Below, piece after piece: positions 22,740 through 33,782 of a stretch of 64,000 bases of DNA. The notes beneath the pieces were generated by a model that had not been told where the DNA came from, did no database searches, and worked only from the letters and a program-made list of their open reading frames with translations. Source of the DNA: Bos javanicus (taxonomy: Eukaryota > Chordata > Mammalia > Artiodactyla > Bovidae); assembly GCF_032452875.1 (NCBI RefSeq), contig NC_083877.1, positions 51,943,724 through 52,007,723 on the forward strand, in the 5' to 3' direction. The translations under genes and the position numbers were made by a program. Numbering within the stretch: the stretch's first letter is position 1; the number at the start of each line of letters is the position of its first letter.

Positions 22740-22925
22740 GTCAAAAATTTAGCAAACCATCAATAATCCAATTATTTCCATTATATTTGAGGAAACAGAT
22801 CCAGAAGGGCTAAATTATTTCTTTAAAATCACATACATCATTTGTTCAAAATCATACATCTAATGTGTGACAGACTCAAGACTGGAAGTGATTTCTTCAC
22901 CCTCAGGCTAGCATTCCGCCCAGTC
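22740..22925 (-). mobile_element. Probable MIR, antisense
   Basis: GAGGAAACAGATCCAGAAGG followed by a degraded AAATCACATACATC tract and CAGACTCAAGACTGGAAGTG resembles an antisense MIR core. Weak but in the right order. Confidence 0.5.
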
Positions 22926-23894
22926 CACTAAGAAAGACTGTCAGCAAAACCCAAGTTACTTTTTACCGATTTATGCCAAAATTTGGGCATGTTAGGTTCC
23001 AAGGGAATTTATTTTCCAGAAAGACAGAACATTAAAAAGGACTAGAAATATTAAAACAGCTGTATTAGTGCCAGAAGTACATAAAGTTTTTAACAAATAA
23101 AATGAACATCTCAGTTCCTCCGTCACATAGCACTGGCCATCTTTATCCTAAAGAAAGCCTGACAGCTGCATTCTGGGCTGGCCTGCCACATCCTGTGAGA
23201 GCTCAGAAAGTCCATCTGAAACAAATGATTTCTGCAGTGTTGGTTTTTTTTATGAGTTAGGCTATGGTCTCCCTCCACATCTGTGCACCTCGCTACTGCA
23301 TCTGCTGAGTTGAAGCCCCGGTCTGTGGCCTTGAATCTAAGATCCTCTTTGGGCTGCCGCATCTGCTGAAGATTTTGTTTTTATTGTGCTTTTTCATGTG
23401 GATGGCCCAGCGCCAGCCATACCCAAGGAAGTTTTAGGAGCAGAAAGTAGGCAGAGATGTTCTGGGAAAACTGGAGGTGAAAGCCGAGAGTCCTGACGGG
23501 ACGCTGGAGGCAGAACATTTCCGCATTTCTTCTGCTCGCTCTGCCATTCGCCTTCCTCCCCTTTCCGTAGACTCTCTTTCCTGGGGTCTCTGCCTTCATC
23601 CAGCTGCTGTGTTGCCCTGAGAAACGTGCATTCATTCGACCCAAGTGCCAAACTCCTCCCTCCCCCAGCAGGTGGGGCCTTAAGCTCTAAGCAGGCAGCT
23701 GCAATCAGAGCCTCCAGCGCCCAGCAGGAGGGCAGCTTCCTCTAGCATCACACCTCAATTCCAAGTTTCCATGAGTGAAGGCGTTTGGGCAGGCGTGGGT
23801 AAAGCCTGAAATTGTGTTTGAGGCAGATAACACAAACCTGCAGCAATTCATTTCTGAATACAGAGAGGCAGGCTTGAAGGAACTAAGAATTGGG
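22926..23894. other. Repeat-free, locally GC-richer unique DNA
   Basis: No named repeat. From about 23380 to 23720 the GC content is clearly above that of the neighbours. Overlapping minus-strand frames (23123-23362, 23381-23644) show no domain. It may be conserved non-coding DNA, but the sequence alone does not show it. Confidence 0.45.
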
Positions 23895-24400
23895 TTAAAT
23901 AAAATATAGACTTCCATTCAATGAAGTATTATATAACCGATGGGGATTGCATATTCGAAGAATTTTAATAATGTAGGAAAATACCTACAATATGGTATCA
24001 GGTGAGAAAAAAAACAGAACTGTATAGATACTGTGAACTCCAAAGTGTAAAAAGAATGTGTATATAATGATTATTGTATATATGTGTATTACATATGCAA
24101 TATATATTATGTATTTAGTACATATGCAGTATATATTACATATATAAAATGAGTGCTTTATATTGTATAGAATGAGTGTTATATGTGTATATATAAACAC
24201 ACACACACACACACATACGTACATGTGTGGGGAAAAAAGAACTAGAAGTAGAAAAAAGCAGAAGAAATACCAAAATGTTAACACTAAGGTTTTACTGAGG
24301 TATAAGATTATGGCTAATTTTTTGTCCTTATGCCTTTAGGTATTTCCAACTATTCTATAATTAATATTAATTTCTTTAATTAGAAAGCTATTTTAAAACA
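23895..24400 (+). mobile_element. Probable L1M 3' end with AT and CA tracts
   Basis: The order CATTCAATGAAGTATTATAT, AGGTGAGAAAAAAAACAGAA and CCAAAGTGTAAAAAGAATGT is that of an old sense L1 3' end. It is expanded by AT-rich tandem-like DNA (24065-24190) and a CA run at 24195-24214. Confidence 0.55.
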
Positions 24401-24721
24401 ATGAAATTAGAACCAACAGAATGTTAGAGCTAAATTCACAGTAGAAATCATGAGTCTAATCCCCTCATATTCCAAAAAGTGAAAATAGGAACCAAGCTAA
24501 ATGACTTGACCTGAGTTTGTCTTGTAACTTAAGCTGCTTCCTGGCTCTTGAATCAGTGTTTGTCCACCAAGTTACTACTTGGATGCCATTTTCTAATAAT
24601 GTTCTTAATGATTTTTAAAATCTTAGGTTTACATAGACCCTCTTGCAAGGACTTTCATGTAGTTAATTCATCTGATAGCACAGCACATCTGTGATGTTAA
24701 ATTTTCTAGGTTGTTAAGTAT
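24401..24721. other. Unassigned, possibly an old SINE
   Basis: AGAATGTTAGAGCTAAATTC and the CTCATATTCCAAAAAGTG block hint at an ancient tRNA-derived SINE, but the similarity is too weak to name one. Confidence 0.35.
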
Positions 24722-25098
24722 TCTGTGTTGAATTGTGTCTCCCATCCCAGCTCAAATGTTGAAGTCCTAGCCCCCAGAATCCCAGACTGTGACTCAATTT
24801 GGGGATCAGGTGTTCCCTAATCCAATATGACTATTTTCTTTATAAAAAGGAGGGAATGTAGACACAGACACACAAAGAGGAGGGACAATGTAAAGACACA
24901 GAGAGAAGACAGCCATGTGCAAGCCAAGGAGAGGGGACTGGAACAGATCTTGCACAGACCTCAGAAATAAACCAAGCCTGCCAACACATGGATTTTGGAC
25001 CTCTGGCCTCCAAAACCATGAAACAATTAATTTCTGTTACTTAAGCCATTTGGTTTGTGGTATTTTATCACAACACCACCAGTAAACTACTACATTGA
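24722..25098 (+). mobile_element. Solo LTR of MaLR/MLT1-like type
   Basis: Starts near TGTGTTGAATTGTGTCTCCC, then CAAATGTTGAAGTCCTAGCC, the GGACACAGA-type repeat with CACAAAGAGG, GATTTTGGACCTCTGGCCTC, and ends GTTACTTAAGCCATTTGGTT, GTAAACTACTACA. This order fits a mammalian ERVL-MaLR LTR in sense. No internal retroviral sequence adjoins it. The subfamily name is uncertain. Confidence 0.65.
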
Positions 25099-25240
25099 GT
25101 AAAGCCAATTCAGTCTCCTCGTTCTTACCGAGGGGAACTTTGAGACTCACATATGCTAAATGACTCAAAGCCACCAAGTGAGTTTGCAACAGAGCTGGGA
25201 CCAGACCCAGATTTCTACCTCCTCACTTAGGGCTTTTTCT
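25099..25240 (-). mobile_element. Probable MIR fragment, antisense
   Basis: CCACCAAGTGAGTTTGCAAC followed by AGAGCTGGGACCAGACCCAG resembles the antisense MIR core. Short and diverged. Confidence 0.45.
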
Positions 25241-25269
25241 ACCTTACCAAGATGACCTTTTCTGGTTTT

Positions 25270-26530
25270 TAATTTTTTTAACTAAAATTTTATTTTGAGA
25301 TAATTATAGATTGATTCATAAACAGATATAAAAAATAATAAAGACATATCCTGTCTATTCCTTACCTCATTTCCCCCAATGGTTATGTCTTACAAAACTA
25401 TAGTACAATATCTCAACAAGGATACAATCAAGATACAGAGCATTTCCACCATCACAAGGATCTGTCATTTGTCCCTTTTCTAGCACAGTCAATTTGCTTT
25501 CACCCCCACCTTCTCCTTAACTCCTGATAACCACTAATCTGTTCTCCATTTCTATAATTTGGTTATTTCAAGTATGTTATATGAACAGAATCATACAGTA
25601 TGTAACCTTTAGGGATTAACTTTTTTCACTCATTGTAATTCTTTGGAGATTCATCCAAGTCATTGTGTGTATCAATGCTGCTGCTGCTGCTAAGTCACAT
25701 CAGTCGTGTCTGACCCCGTGCGACCCCATAGATGGCAACCCACCAGGCTCCACCATCCCTGGGATTCTCCAGGCAAGAACACTGGAGTGGGTTGCCATTT
25801 CCTTCTCCAATGCATGAAAGTGAAAAGTGAAAGTGAAGTCGCTCAGTCATGTCTGACTCCTAGCGAATATTCAGGACTGATCTCCTTTAGGATTGACTGG
25901 TTGGATCTCCTTGCAGTCCAAGGGACTCTCAAGAGTCTTCTCCAACACCACAGTTCAAAAGCATCAATTCTCTGGTGCTCAGCTTTTTTCTTTATAGTCC
26001 AACTCTCACATCCATACATGACTACTGGAAAAACCATAGCTTTGACTAGACGGATCTTTGTCGGCAAAGTAAAGTCTCTGCTTTTTTTGTATGCTGTCTA
26101 GGTTGGTCATAGCTTTTCTTCCAAGGAGCAAGCTTCTTTTAATTTCATGGCTGCAGTCACCATCTGCAGTGATTTTGGAGCCCCCCCAAAAATCTACATT
26201 CTTGGTGTAGATGCACTAATTTGTTTAACCATTCACCCACCGAAGGACATCTGTGTTGTTTCCATTTCCTGGCTATTAGGAATAAAGCTGTTATGAACAT
26301 TTGTGTACATGTTTTGTGTGAACATACGCTTTCATTTCTGTGGGATAAATGCCCAGCAGTGCAATAGTCAGATTGCATGATAGTTGCATGTTTAGTTTTG
26401 TTTTTTTTTTTAAGGAACTGCTAAACTCTTTTTCAGAGTGGGTATACCATTCTACACTTCTACCGTTAATGTATGAGTGATCCAATTTATTTGTATCCTC
26501 TCTAGCATCTTGGTGCTCTCACTTATTTTT
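25270..26530 (-). mobile_element. L1M-type LINE, antisense, split by a chimera
   Basis: The left part (25270-25675) runs from the TTTTATTTTGAGATAATTAT start through ACCACTAATCTGTTCTCCAT to GAGATTCATCCAAGTCATTG. The right part (26196-26530) resumes with TTGTTTAACCATTCACCCAC and ATAAATGCCCAGCAGTGCAA. A BovB/BOV-A2 chimera separates the halves. No frame survives. Confidence 0.82.
25676..26192 (-). mobile_element. Chimeric BovB LINE / BOV-A2 SINE insertion
   Basis: Reading + strand: an AGC-tail complement and one and a part BovA monomers of BOV-A2 (25676-25866) pass without spacer into internal BovB (25865-26192; GAATATTCAGGACTGATCTC onwards, to GTGATTTTGGAGCCC). The join shares only the dinucleotide GA. 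On the minus strand the BovB frame runs on for a few codons into the SINE before a stop. A template switch during reverse transcription would give this order. No clear TSD is visible. Confidence 0.85.
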
Positions 26531-26539
26531 TCATAAAAA

Positions 26540-27200
26540 TTTTCTTTATTCTAGTGCAGATAATTTAAGATTATTTCATATATATCTATTTTTTCAAATT
26601 CTTTCCCCTTATATGTTGTTATAAAATATTCAGTAGAGCTCCCTGTGCTGTACAGTAGGTCCTTGGTGGTTATCTATTCTATATATAGTAGTGTGTATAT
26701 GTTAATCCCATACTCCCAATTTATCCCTGCCCCCTTTCTCCTTTGATAACCATTGTTTTCTATACCTACAGGTCTATATCTGTTATTCATATAAGTTCAT
26801 TTGAATCTATTTCTTAGATTCTGCATATAAGCAGTATCATATTATATTTGTCTTTGGTTTACCTCACTTAGTGTGATAGTCTCTAGGTCCATCCATGTGG
26901 TTGGAAATGGCATTATTTCATTCTTTTTATGGCTGAGCAATATTCCATTGTATAAATATACCACATCTTTTATCCATTCAACTGTTGATAGACATTTAAA
27001 TTTTAGAATAATATCATCTATAGCTACAAAAAATCTTGCTCACATTTTGGTAGGAACTACATTAAACCTAAATGTCAATTTAGGAGAGAATTGACATCTT
27101 TACCACATTTAATCTTCTAATCCAGGAACATATTGTTGTCCCTCCATTGGGTATATTTCATTTTTTACTTTTCCAGGGAGTTTTTCATGATTAGTTAAGT
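26540..27200 (-). mobile_element. Antisense L1, internally deleted
   Basis: 26540-26998 is an L1 3' region (GCTCCCTGTGCTGTACAGTA; TTCTTTTTATGGCTGAGCAA). From about 27000 it continues with a segment of ORF2 that lies further upstream in the element (CTACAAAAAATCTTGCTCAC; GAGAATTGACATCTTTACCA), so ORF2 sequence between is missing. No coding capacity remains. Confidence 0.78.
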
Positions 27201-27859
27201 TGTGATTCAGGATTCCAGGGTGGAGATCACCATGTAGCCAGGTCTCACTTCACTGCCCTGGGAGAAGGACACAGAACAGGGGAAAGGGGATCAGAGACAG
27301 TTGCAATCTTGCAGGAAATGTACCTTCTGCCCTGCAGTCATCCCAGGCTGATACCCAGGATAGGAGATAGAAGGACTTACATACATGGCGTTTACGTGTT
27401 GGAGACGTCACCCCTTAGTGGTCACTGCCTTCTCACAGTGGTGGAAGTGCAATGGTTTTGCCAGAAGTTCCTGGTCTGGTTCTGGTTGTTTGACAGTGTG
27501 AAATCTGACTCTCATTTTTCTAAACTTACTGACTTTCATGCCTAATATAGCCAAACTTCCAATCATGCCAATGCCCTCCTTTGCCTGCTGCCTCTGCATA
27601 TCCCTTCCAACACTGCTGCATCTCTAGCCATGGAGCATGACACTACCTTCATGCTGCACACACTCCTCTTGCTTCCCGGATGCTGATCTTGACAATGTTT
27701 CTATGAAGGGAAGGACAGAGGACGGGGAAAGGAAAAGAATAGAGCATGGAAAGGTCCTGTTATGCTCTGAGACATCATTCTCCCTATATACCTTTGCTAT
27801 CTGCTTTCTAGTCTCTTCCTCCCTCCCTCTGGAGGTGAATATAACAAGCATGCAAGGAT
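27201..27859. other. Unique DNA
   Basis: No repeat recognised. A 147-codon frame (27637-28080) begins here but its second half lies in the Bov-tA, so it is not a gene. Confidence 0.5.
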
Positions 27860-27902
27860 CACAAGGGAAGTACAAGGGAAGCACAAGGGAAGCACAAGTA
27901 CA
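27860..27902. repeat. Short tandem repeat, about 11-bp period
   Basis: Three to four copies of an ACAAGGGAAGC-like unit lie directly before a Bov-tA head. Confidence 0.75.
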
Positions 27903-28108
27903 AGCTTCCCTTGTGGCTCAGCTGGTAAAGAATTCACCTGCAATGTGGGAGACCTGGGTTCTATCCCTGGGTTGGGAAGATTCCCTGGAGAAGGGAAAGG
28001 CTACCCACTCCAGTATTCTGGCCTGGAGAATTCCATGGGCTGTATCGTCCATGGGGTCCCAAAGAGTCGGACATGATTGAGCAACTTTCACTCACTCACT
28101 CACTCTCA
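27903..28108 (+). mobile_element. Bov-tA SINE
   Basis: Sense copy: head CTTCCCTTGTGGCTCAGCTG with GGGTTCTATCCC, BovA body, 3' end GTCGGACATGATTGAGCAAC and a CACT-repeat tail. Full length. Confidence 0.92.
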
Positions 28109-28499
28109 AGGAGTAAATAAAGTCAGAGTATATGCCTCTGGGGGCGGGGGTGCTCTTGCTTTGATGCTTTTCAAGCAAGTGGCCTTTGGACTTTTGGTTA
28201 CAGGGCCCTCAGCTTCAAAACCAGCATTTCAGTAAAGAGTTTACTTACACAACAGTCCATCGGCTGGGCTGAGTCATGAGCAGCTTATTACCTAGGCGTG
28301 GGAGGTGAGTCCAGAAATTAAGAGTATGTATTTAGAAATGTTAATAGCAACTTTATGTTGTAATTTTATTCTTAGTGAATCTAGTATTAAGAAATTAGGA
28401 TTCATACATTGATACACTGTGGAGATTGTCTGGGAAGAGGCACAAGAAATTTCTGGGATGTTCTATCTTGATGCTGTTTTGCATTATATAGCTGTATGC
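28109..28499. other. Unique DNA
   Basis: Nothing recognised between the SINE and the L1-like DNA. Confidence 0.45.
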
Positions 28500-28925
28500 A
28501 TGTCTTAAGACTCCTTGAATAGTTCATTTAAGATATGTACATTTTACTGTATGTAAATTTTACCTTAAAAAATCCCTACAAACAAATATTAAAACCTGGT
28601 TTATGATATGCATACCGAACTATCTAGGAGTAAAATGTACTAAGGTCTGTAACTTACCTTTAATGTATCAAAATATGATTTGTATTAAAAAATGAACAGA
28701 GGAATAGATAAGTGAAAAAACAAATATAACAAAATGTAAATGGTAGGATGTAGGTGGTGGTCATATGGGGGTTCACTGTGAGATTCTTTCAGCTTTTCTG
28801 TATATTTTTAAATCTTCACAATGTTGGGGGGGAAATCAGGGCTTGCATTTTGTTTGCCTTCATTGGTTTTTTGTTTTATAATCAATTTTTATTGTATCTT
28901 ACAGAAGTATTGAAAGGGAATAAAT
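28500..28925 (+). mobile_element. Possible old L1 3' end
   Basis: TACTGTATGTAAATTTTACC and, further on, a GTGGTCATATGGGGGTTCAC then TTTCTGTATATTTTTAAATC order is typical of the 3' ends of old L1 elements. Family assignment is tentative. Confidence 0.4.
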
Positions 28926-30968
28926 CAGAAGGGAAATTTTAAAATATTTAACAAAATCAGAAAACAATGTTTAAAAACTTATGGGATGCCACAAAAGCAG
29001 TTCTAGAAGGGAAGTTTATGAGAAAAGAAAGTGTTAGTGGCTCAGTCGTGCCCGATTCTTTGTGACTCCATGGACTGCAGCCCACCAGGCTCCTCTGTCC
29101 ATGGGATTTTCCAGGCAAGGATACTGGTGTGGGTTGCCATTCCCTTCTCCAGGGGATCTTCCCAACCCAGGGATTGAACCTAGGTCTGCTGCACTGCAGG
29201 CAGGTTCTTCACTGACTGAGCTATGAGGGAAGCCCAAGAGGGAAGCTTATAGGGATATATTTTTTTTTTTAAATCTGAAATAAACTAGCTGACTTTATAC
29301 CGCAGGGAACTAGAAAACAAACAAACAAATAAACAAACTAGACCTAAAGTTGGTAGAAGGAAGGAAATATCAAAGATCAGAGCAGAAATAAATGAAATAT
29401 AGACTAGAAAAACAATGGAAAACAAAGCTAGGAGGTGGCTTTTTGAAAACGTAAACAAAATTGACAAAACATTCTTAAGAAGAACAAGGCTGCTGGCATC
29501 ACACTTCCTTGTTTCAAACTACACTACAAAGCTACAGTAATCAAAACACTATGGTGCTGGCACAGATACATAGGCCAGTGGAATAATATAGACATAGAAA
29601 TAAACCCATGCATACACAGTTAACTAAATTTTGACAAGGATGTCAAGAACATACAATGGGTAAAGGATAGTATCTTCAATAAATATATTGGGAAAACTGG
29701 ATATCCATATGCCAAAAAAAAAAAAAATGAAACTGGATCCCCTATCATATACCACTCACAAAAATTAACTCCATAAAATGGATTAGTCTTAACCATTTGC
29801 CAAGAAAACATCAGGGGAAAAGCTCCTTGACATTGATCATGGCAATGATTTCTTAGGATATGACACCAAAAACAAAGCGTCAAAAAGCAAAAGCGAACAA
29901 GTGGGACTATATCAAACTAAAAAGCTTTACATAGCAAAAGAAACAACAAAATGGAATGAGAGAAAATATTTGCAAATCATATATCTGACAAGAGAGTAAT
30001 ATCCAAAATATGTAAGGAATTCATAAAACTCAGTAGCAAAAAATAAAGCAATCCAATTTAAAAAATGGTCAGAAAATCTGAATAAACATCTTTCCAAATA
30101 AGACATATAATGGCCAAAAGGTACATGGAGATGCTCAATATTACTAATAATTAGGAAAATACAAATCAAAACCACAATGAGATATCACCTCACACTTGTT
30201 AGGATGGCTATTATTAAGACAAGAGATAAACATTAACAAGAATGAAGAGAAAACTCTTACACACTGTTGGTGGGAATGTAAACTGATAACAGCCATTATG
30301 GAAAAAAGTTTGGAGGGCTCTTCACAAGTTAAAAACAGAACAACCCTATGATTCAGCAATGCCACTTCTGGGAATATATCCAACGGAAGGAAAAATCAGT
30401 GTATTGCAGAGATATCTGGACTCTCATGTTCATTGCAGCGTTAGTCACAATAGCCAAGATGTGGAAACAACCCATGCCTATGGATTCATGGTTAAAGAAA
30501 GTGTATAAACACACACACAGAGGAATATTATTGAGCCACGAGAAAGAAGAAAATCCTGCCCATTTGTGACAACACAGATTAACGTGGAGAGGATTATGAT
30601 AAGTAAAATTAAGTCAGGCATAGGAATCTAGATAAAATTTTAAAAGAACTCATAGAAACAGTGGGTAGAATGATGGTTACCAGGACCTGTAGGGTGGAAG
30701 AAAGAGGGAGATATTGGTCAAATCCTGGTACAAACTTATAAGGAGTTCATAATGCTATATTGCAGGCTTGCTAAAAGAGTAGATCTTAAACGTTCTTGCC
30801 AAAATAAAACCAGGTAATTATATGAGGTTATAAATGTGTCAATTTGTAATCATTTCACAATATGTAATAATTTCACAGCTTGTAATCATTTTCACATATA
30901 CAAAATCATCACATTGTATACTTTAAATGTGTACTAAATTACTTATCAGTTATACCACAATTTTTTTA
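28926..30968 (+). mobile_element. Sense L1 (old L1M/L1MA type), internally deleted
   Basis: Three parts: ORF2 near the start of the reverse transcriptase (AAAAACTTATGGGATGCCAC; CAGAGCAGAAATAAATGAAA) to about 29470; a jump to late ORF2 (AAGGCTGCTGGCATCACACT; GAAACTGGATCCCCTATCAT; GTTGGTGGGAATGTAAACTG) up to about 30560; then a 3' UTR to TTATACCACAATTTTTTTA. A Bov-tA interrupts the first part. Frames are broken throughout, so it makes no protein. Confidence 0.85.
29027..29236 (-). mobile_element. Bov-tA SINE inside L1, antisense
   Basis: Full-length antisense copy from GGCTCAGTCGTGCCCGATTC to GAGCTATGAGGGAAGCCC. On both sides the same L1 stretch occurs (AGAAGGGAAGTTTATG before, AGAGGGAAGCTTATAG after), which is the diverged target-site duplication. 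Confidence 0.9.
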
Positions 30969-31029
30969 GAAAGCCAACCAATTAGAATGGTCCCAGTCCC
31001 AACAGAGGGGCTGGTAGCTCCCACCAAGA

Positions 31030-31310
31030 AGTTAATGTTGAATGAGCACTCACCCTGTGCCCATAACTTTGCTAAGCCCTTGACATGAATTATCTCACTC
31101 TTCTTATAAGCTAGACACTGTCGCCACATTATTGACTGGAGATGTATTATGGCCATGGGCATTTATTCCTGGAAAAGTTCTGTCAATAATGTGTTAAGAT
31201 CCCCACTTTATATATAAGCTCACTGAGGCTCTGAGAGGTGAAGTGACTTGCTCAGTGACTTGCTCAGTGTGACACAGCTAATAAACAGTGGCATCTGCGT
31301 CGTCAGCCTC
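31030..31310 (-). mobile_element. MIR SINE, antisense, with an internal insert
   Basis: Antisense MIR: GAATGAGCACTCACCCTGTG, AATTATCTCACTCTTCTTAT, then after an insert CCCCACTTTATATATAAGCT, CTGAGAGGTGAAGTGACTTG and GACACAGCTAATAAACAGTG. The ACTTGCTCAGTG motif is duplicated in tandem at about 31246-31270. A 69-bp palindromic-ended insert sits at 31125-31193. Confidence 0.78.
31125..31193. repeat. 69-bp insert with 12-bp terminal inverted repeats
   Basis: CACATTATTGAC at 31125-31136 and its exact complement GTCAATAATGTG at 31182-31193 bound a segment that does not belong to the MIR around it. It looks like a miniature inverted-repeat element or a small fold-back insertion. No family is recognised. 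Confidence 0.6.
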
Positions 31311-31419
31311 TGCTGTTAAACATGATCCTGAAACCATGGATAATCATTATTTAAATCCATCTCACCTATAACCTGCTTCACTAATCATGTCCATTTTCTT
31401 TCTTTCTTTCTTTTTTTAA

Positions 31420-31711
31420 GATTCACTTACTTTTTGGCTGTGGTGAATCTTCATCGCTTTGTACAGGATTTCTCTAGCTGTGGTGAGTGGAGGCTGTTCT
31501 TCATTGTCGTGCACAGGCTTCTCAGTGCTGTGGCTCTGGCGGAGCACAGGCTCCAGAAGCTTGGCCTTCGGTAGTGGCAGCGCACGAGCTCAGTAGTTGT
31601 GGCACACGTAGTTGCTTTGCAGCATGTGGGATCTTCCCAGACCAGTGATCAAACCAGTGTCCCTTGCATTGCAAGGCTGATTCTTAACCATTGGACCACC
31701 AGGGAAGCCCT
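31420..31711 (-). mobile_element. CHR-type SINE, antisense
   Basis: CTTTTTGGCTGTGGTGAATC, the TCTCTAGCTGTGGTGAGTGG block, CAGTAGTTGTGGCACACG and the head GTGTCCCTTGCATTGCAAGG, CCATTGGACCACCAGGGAAG give a full-length diverged copy. Confidence 0.85.
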
Positions 31712-31734
31712 CTTTTTTTTTCTTAATATTTATT

Positions 31735-31880
31735 TATTTTTATTTGGGTGCCCTGGGTCTTTGTTGCAGCATGTGGAATCTTTCATTGAAGCATGTGGGA
31801 TCTTCCCTGACCAAGGGTTGAACCTGAGCCCCTGGCATTGGGAGCACAGAGTCTTAACCTCTGGACTGCCAAGGAGGCCC
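31735..31880 (-). mobile_element. Second, shorter CHR-type SINE, antisense
   Basis: GGGTGCCCTGGGTCTTTGTT, two CAGCATGTGG-like units and the head CTTAACCTCTGGACTGCCAA. It lacks the central part of the longer CHR at 31.4-31.7 kb and follows it directly, so it is a separate insertion of a related subtype. Confidence 0.75.
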
Positions 31881-32650
31881 CTCAAGTCCATTTCAACTGT
31901 TGCTACAAAAGACTTGCATGTCCTCCAAGAGCATGTAGCCTAAACAATAAGATGTTTACCCGAGTCGTCTTCCAGGAAGTTGGTGTGAGCTGTGCCTAGT
32001 TTGAGCTGAGTGCGGTGAGACAGGATAGGACCACCAGCCCTCCAACTGCCATGTGAGAATGTCTGCTCAGTGACCTTCCGAGGTCAGTGGGCCGAAAACT
32101 CCACCCTCAGATCATGCTGTGTGCCGCCACATTTGAACGAGGCATGTATCGAAACTACGGTTACCACTGCCTTTTCCCAATCACCGTTCCCCATGCTGCC
32201 TACATTCCTCACACTCCTCATGCTCCCCACGTCCCAGACTGCCCAGCTTCTTAATCCCATCAATACCCCCCAGGCCCTGGCCTTCTGGGAGGTGGCTGTG
32301 AGACGTGTGCTCGACTGTCTTGTGAAAAAGCTCTTTCTTTGCTGCAAACCTTCATGTCTCAGCATTTTCACATAGTAAGCATAAAGCAAAACTAACCTGG
32401 TTAGATTAAATCTTAACTCAAAAGTCAGTTGAAATCTGTAGGATATCATTTTCAGTACCTTTTCTAACTCAAGATCAGCACTTAGGTCTCACTGGGAAGA
32501 GAAGGAAAAAGCTGGGGAGGGTCTACATCTTTACTACCAGTTCTGAGAACTTTGAAATGTTCTGATGTCCTTTGTCAGTTTCACAAAAGCTTTCCTAATT
32601 TCTTCCAAAACATTCACTCTCTCAGGCAGGTATAGCCTCTTGATTAACTC
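31881..32650. other. Unassigned; part resembles an LTR end
   Basis: Within about 32270-32370 the GGGAGGTGGCTGTGAGACGT, CTGTCTTGTGAAAAAGCTCT and CTTTGCTGCAAACCTTCATG sequence recalls the R/U5 part of an ungulate endogenous retroviral LTR. No partner LTR, primer-binding site or internal gene is seen. If real, it is a decayed solo LTR covering roughly 31970-32400. Confidence 0.35.
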
Positions 32651-32774
32651 TACTACTACTAAGTCACTTCAGTCGTGTCCAACTCTTGGCAACCCCCTGG
32701 ACTGGAGCCTACCAGTCTCCTCCATCCATGGGATTTTCCAGGCAAGAGTACTGGAGTGGGGTGCCATTGCTTTC
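32651..32774 (-). mobile_element. BOV-A2 fragment (one BovA monomer), antisense
   Basis: A TAC-type trinucleotide run, then CACTTCAGTCGTGTCCAACT through CCAGGCAAGAGTACTGGAGT to GGGGTGCCATTGC. Only one of two monomers is present, with a mutated tail repeat. Confidence 0.85.
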
Positions 32775-32895
32775 AGGATATATTGGAGAGTAGATGTGAA
32801 AACACTGATGGTTCTCGTAGTTCTCAGCTTTCTTCTACATAAACTAGTTGTAGTCACTGCAAATTAACTCAAAGGCTCTAATTTTCAAATTGTTT

Positions 32896-33117
32896 GTTGT
32901 TCAGTAGCTCAGTCATGTCCGACTCTTTGTGGCCCCATGGACTGCAGCACACCAGGCTTCCCTGTCCTTCACCATCTCCCAGAGCTTGCTCAAATTCATG
33001 TCCATTGAGTCGGTGATGCCATCCAACCATGTCATCCTCTGTCATCCCCTTCTCCTCCTGCCTTCAATCTTTCCCAGCATTAGGGTCTTTCCTAATGAGT
33101 CAGCTCTTTGCATCAGT
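32896..33117 (-). mobile_element. BovB LINE 3' end, antisense, about 220 bp
   Basis: GTAGCTCAGTCATGTCCGAC is the BovB 3' end. It is followed by the antisense of the last part of ORF2 (CTTGCTCAAATTCATGTCCA; CATTAGGGTCTTTCCTAATG). The copy is strongly 5'-truncated and older than the BovB copies at 54 and 60 kb. Confidence 0.85.
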
Positions 33118-33782
33118 TTTCAAGATGGGCAGCTCTCAAGTAAGTAACTTTAGTAATCTCACCAAAAAAGTGAGAACTCTGCATGGGCTTTCGATTACAA
33201 AACTACATGTAAGGACCTCACTGGTTATAGTAATAAAACTTCAGGAAGTAGGCATCAGAGGCAAATAAATATTAAGTCTTTCTCACAGACACATAAAGCA
33301 ATTTTCTCTTCAAATGTTAAGTAATTGTAATCTAGATAATATGGCTACTAAATTTCTGCTCTTGAAGAAAGGGGTAGATAGAACATTCTTTTCTAAGAAA
33401 TGACTACAAGGATACAATGCCCTACATAATTTCTCTTCTGTCTCCTTTGAAATGGAAAGTGTGTGTTGAGAAAAGGCCTATTTGACCTAGCCACCATTGT
33501 GATAAAAGACACCCATGCGGGCCTGTGGCTACCCCAAGCAAGCCTCATGGGGCCAGAACCTTGGTTACGTTTCCCCGTGTGCAAACCACTTTCTCAGTAT
33601 GCAGGAAGTGGTAGGGCTCCAACAGATGAGCCCACTACTGACTAAACAAGAGAGAGAGAGAAACCAAGAGACCAGGTTATTGCTTTCTACAGAACAGTCT
33701 AGTGAGCTGCCTGTAACTAGTCTTCAGCTCACGGAATTCCTTCCCCATAGGTTAGCCCGCTTTGGAAGTCATGTATTAGAGC
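33118..33782. other. Unique DNA
   Basis: No gene or repeat recognised. A short GA run lies at about 33649-33660. Confidence 0.5.

Noticed and set aside
27637..28080. 147-codon plus-strand open frame
   Set aside because: Second half lies in a Bov-tA; first half is without domain or conservation evidence.
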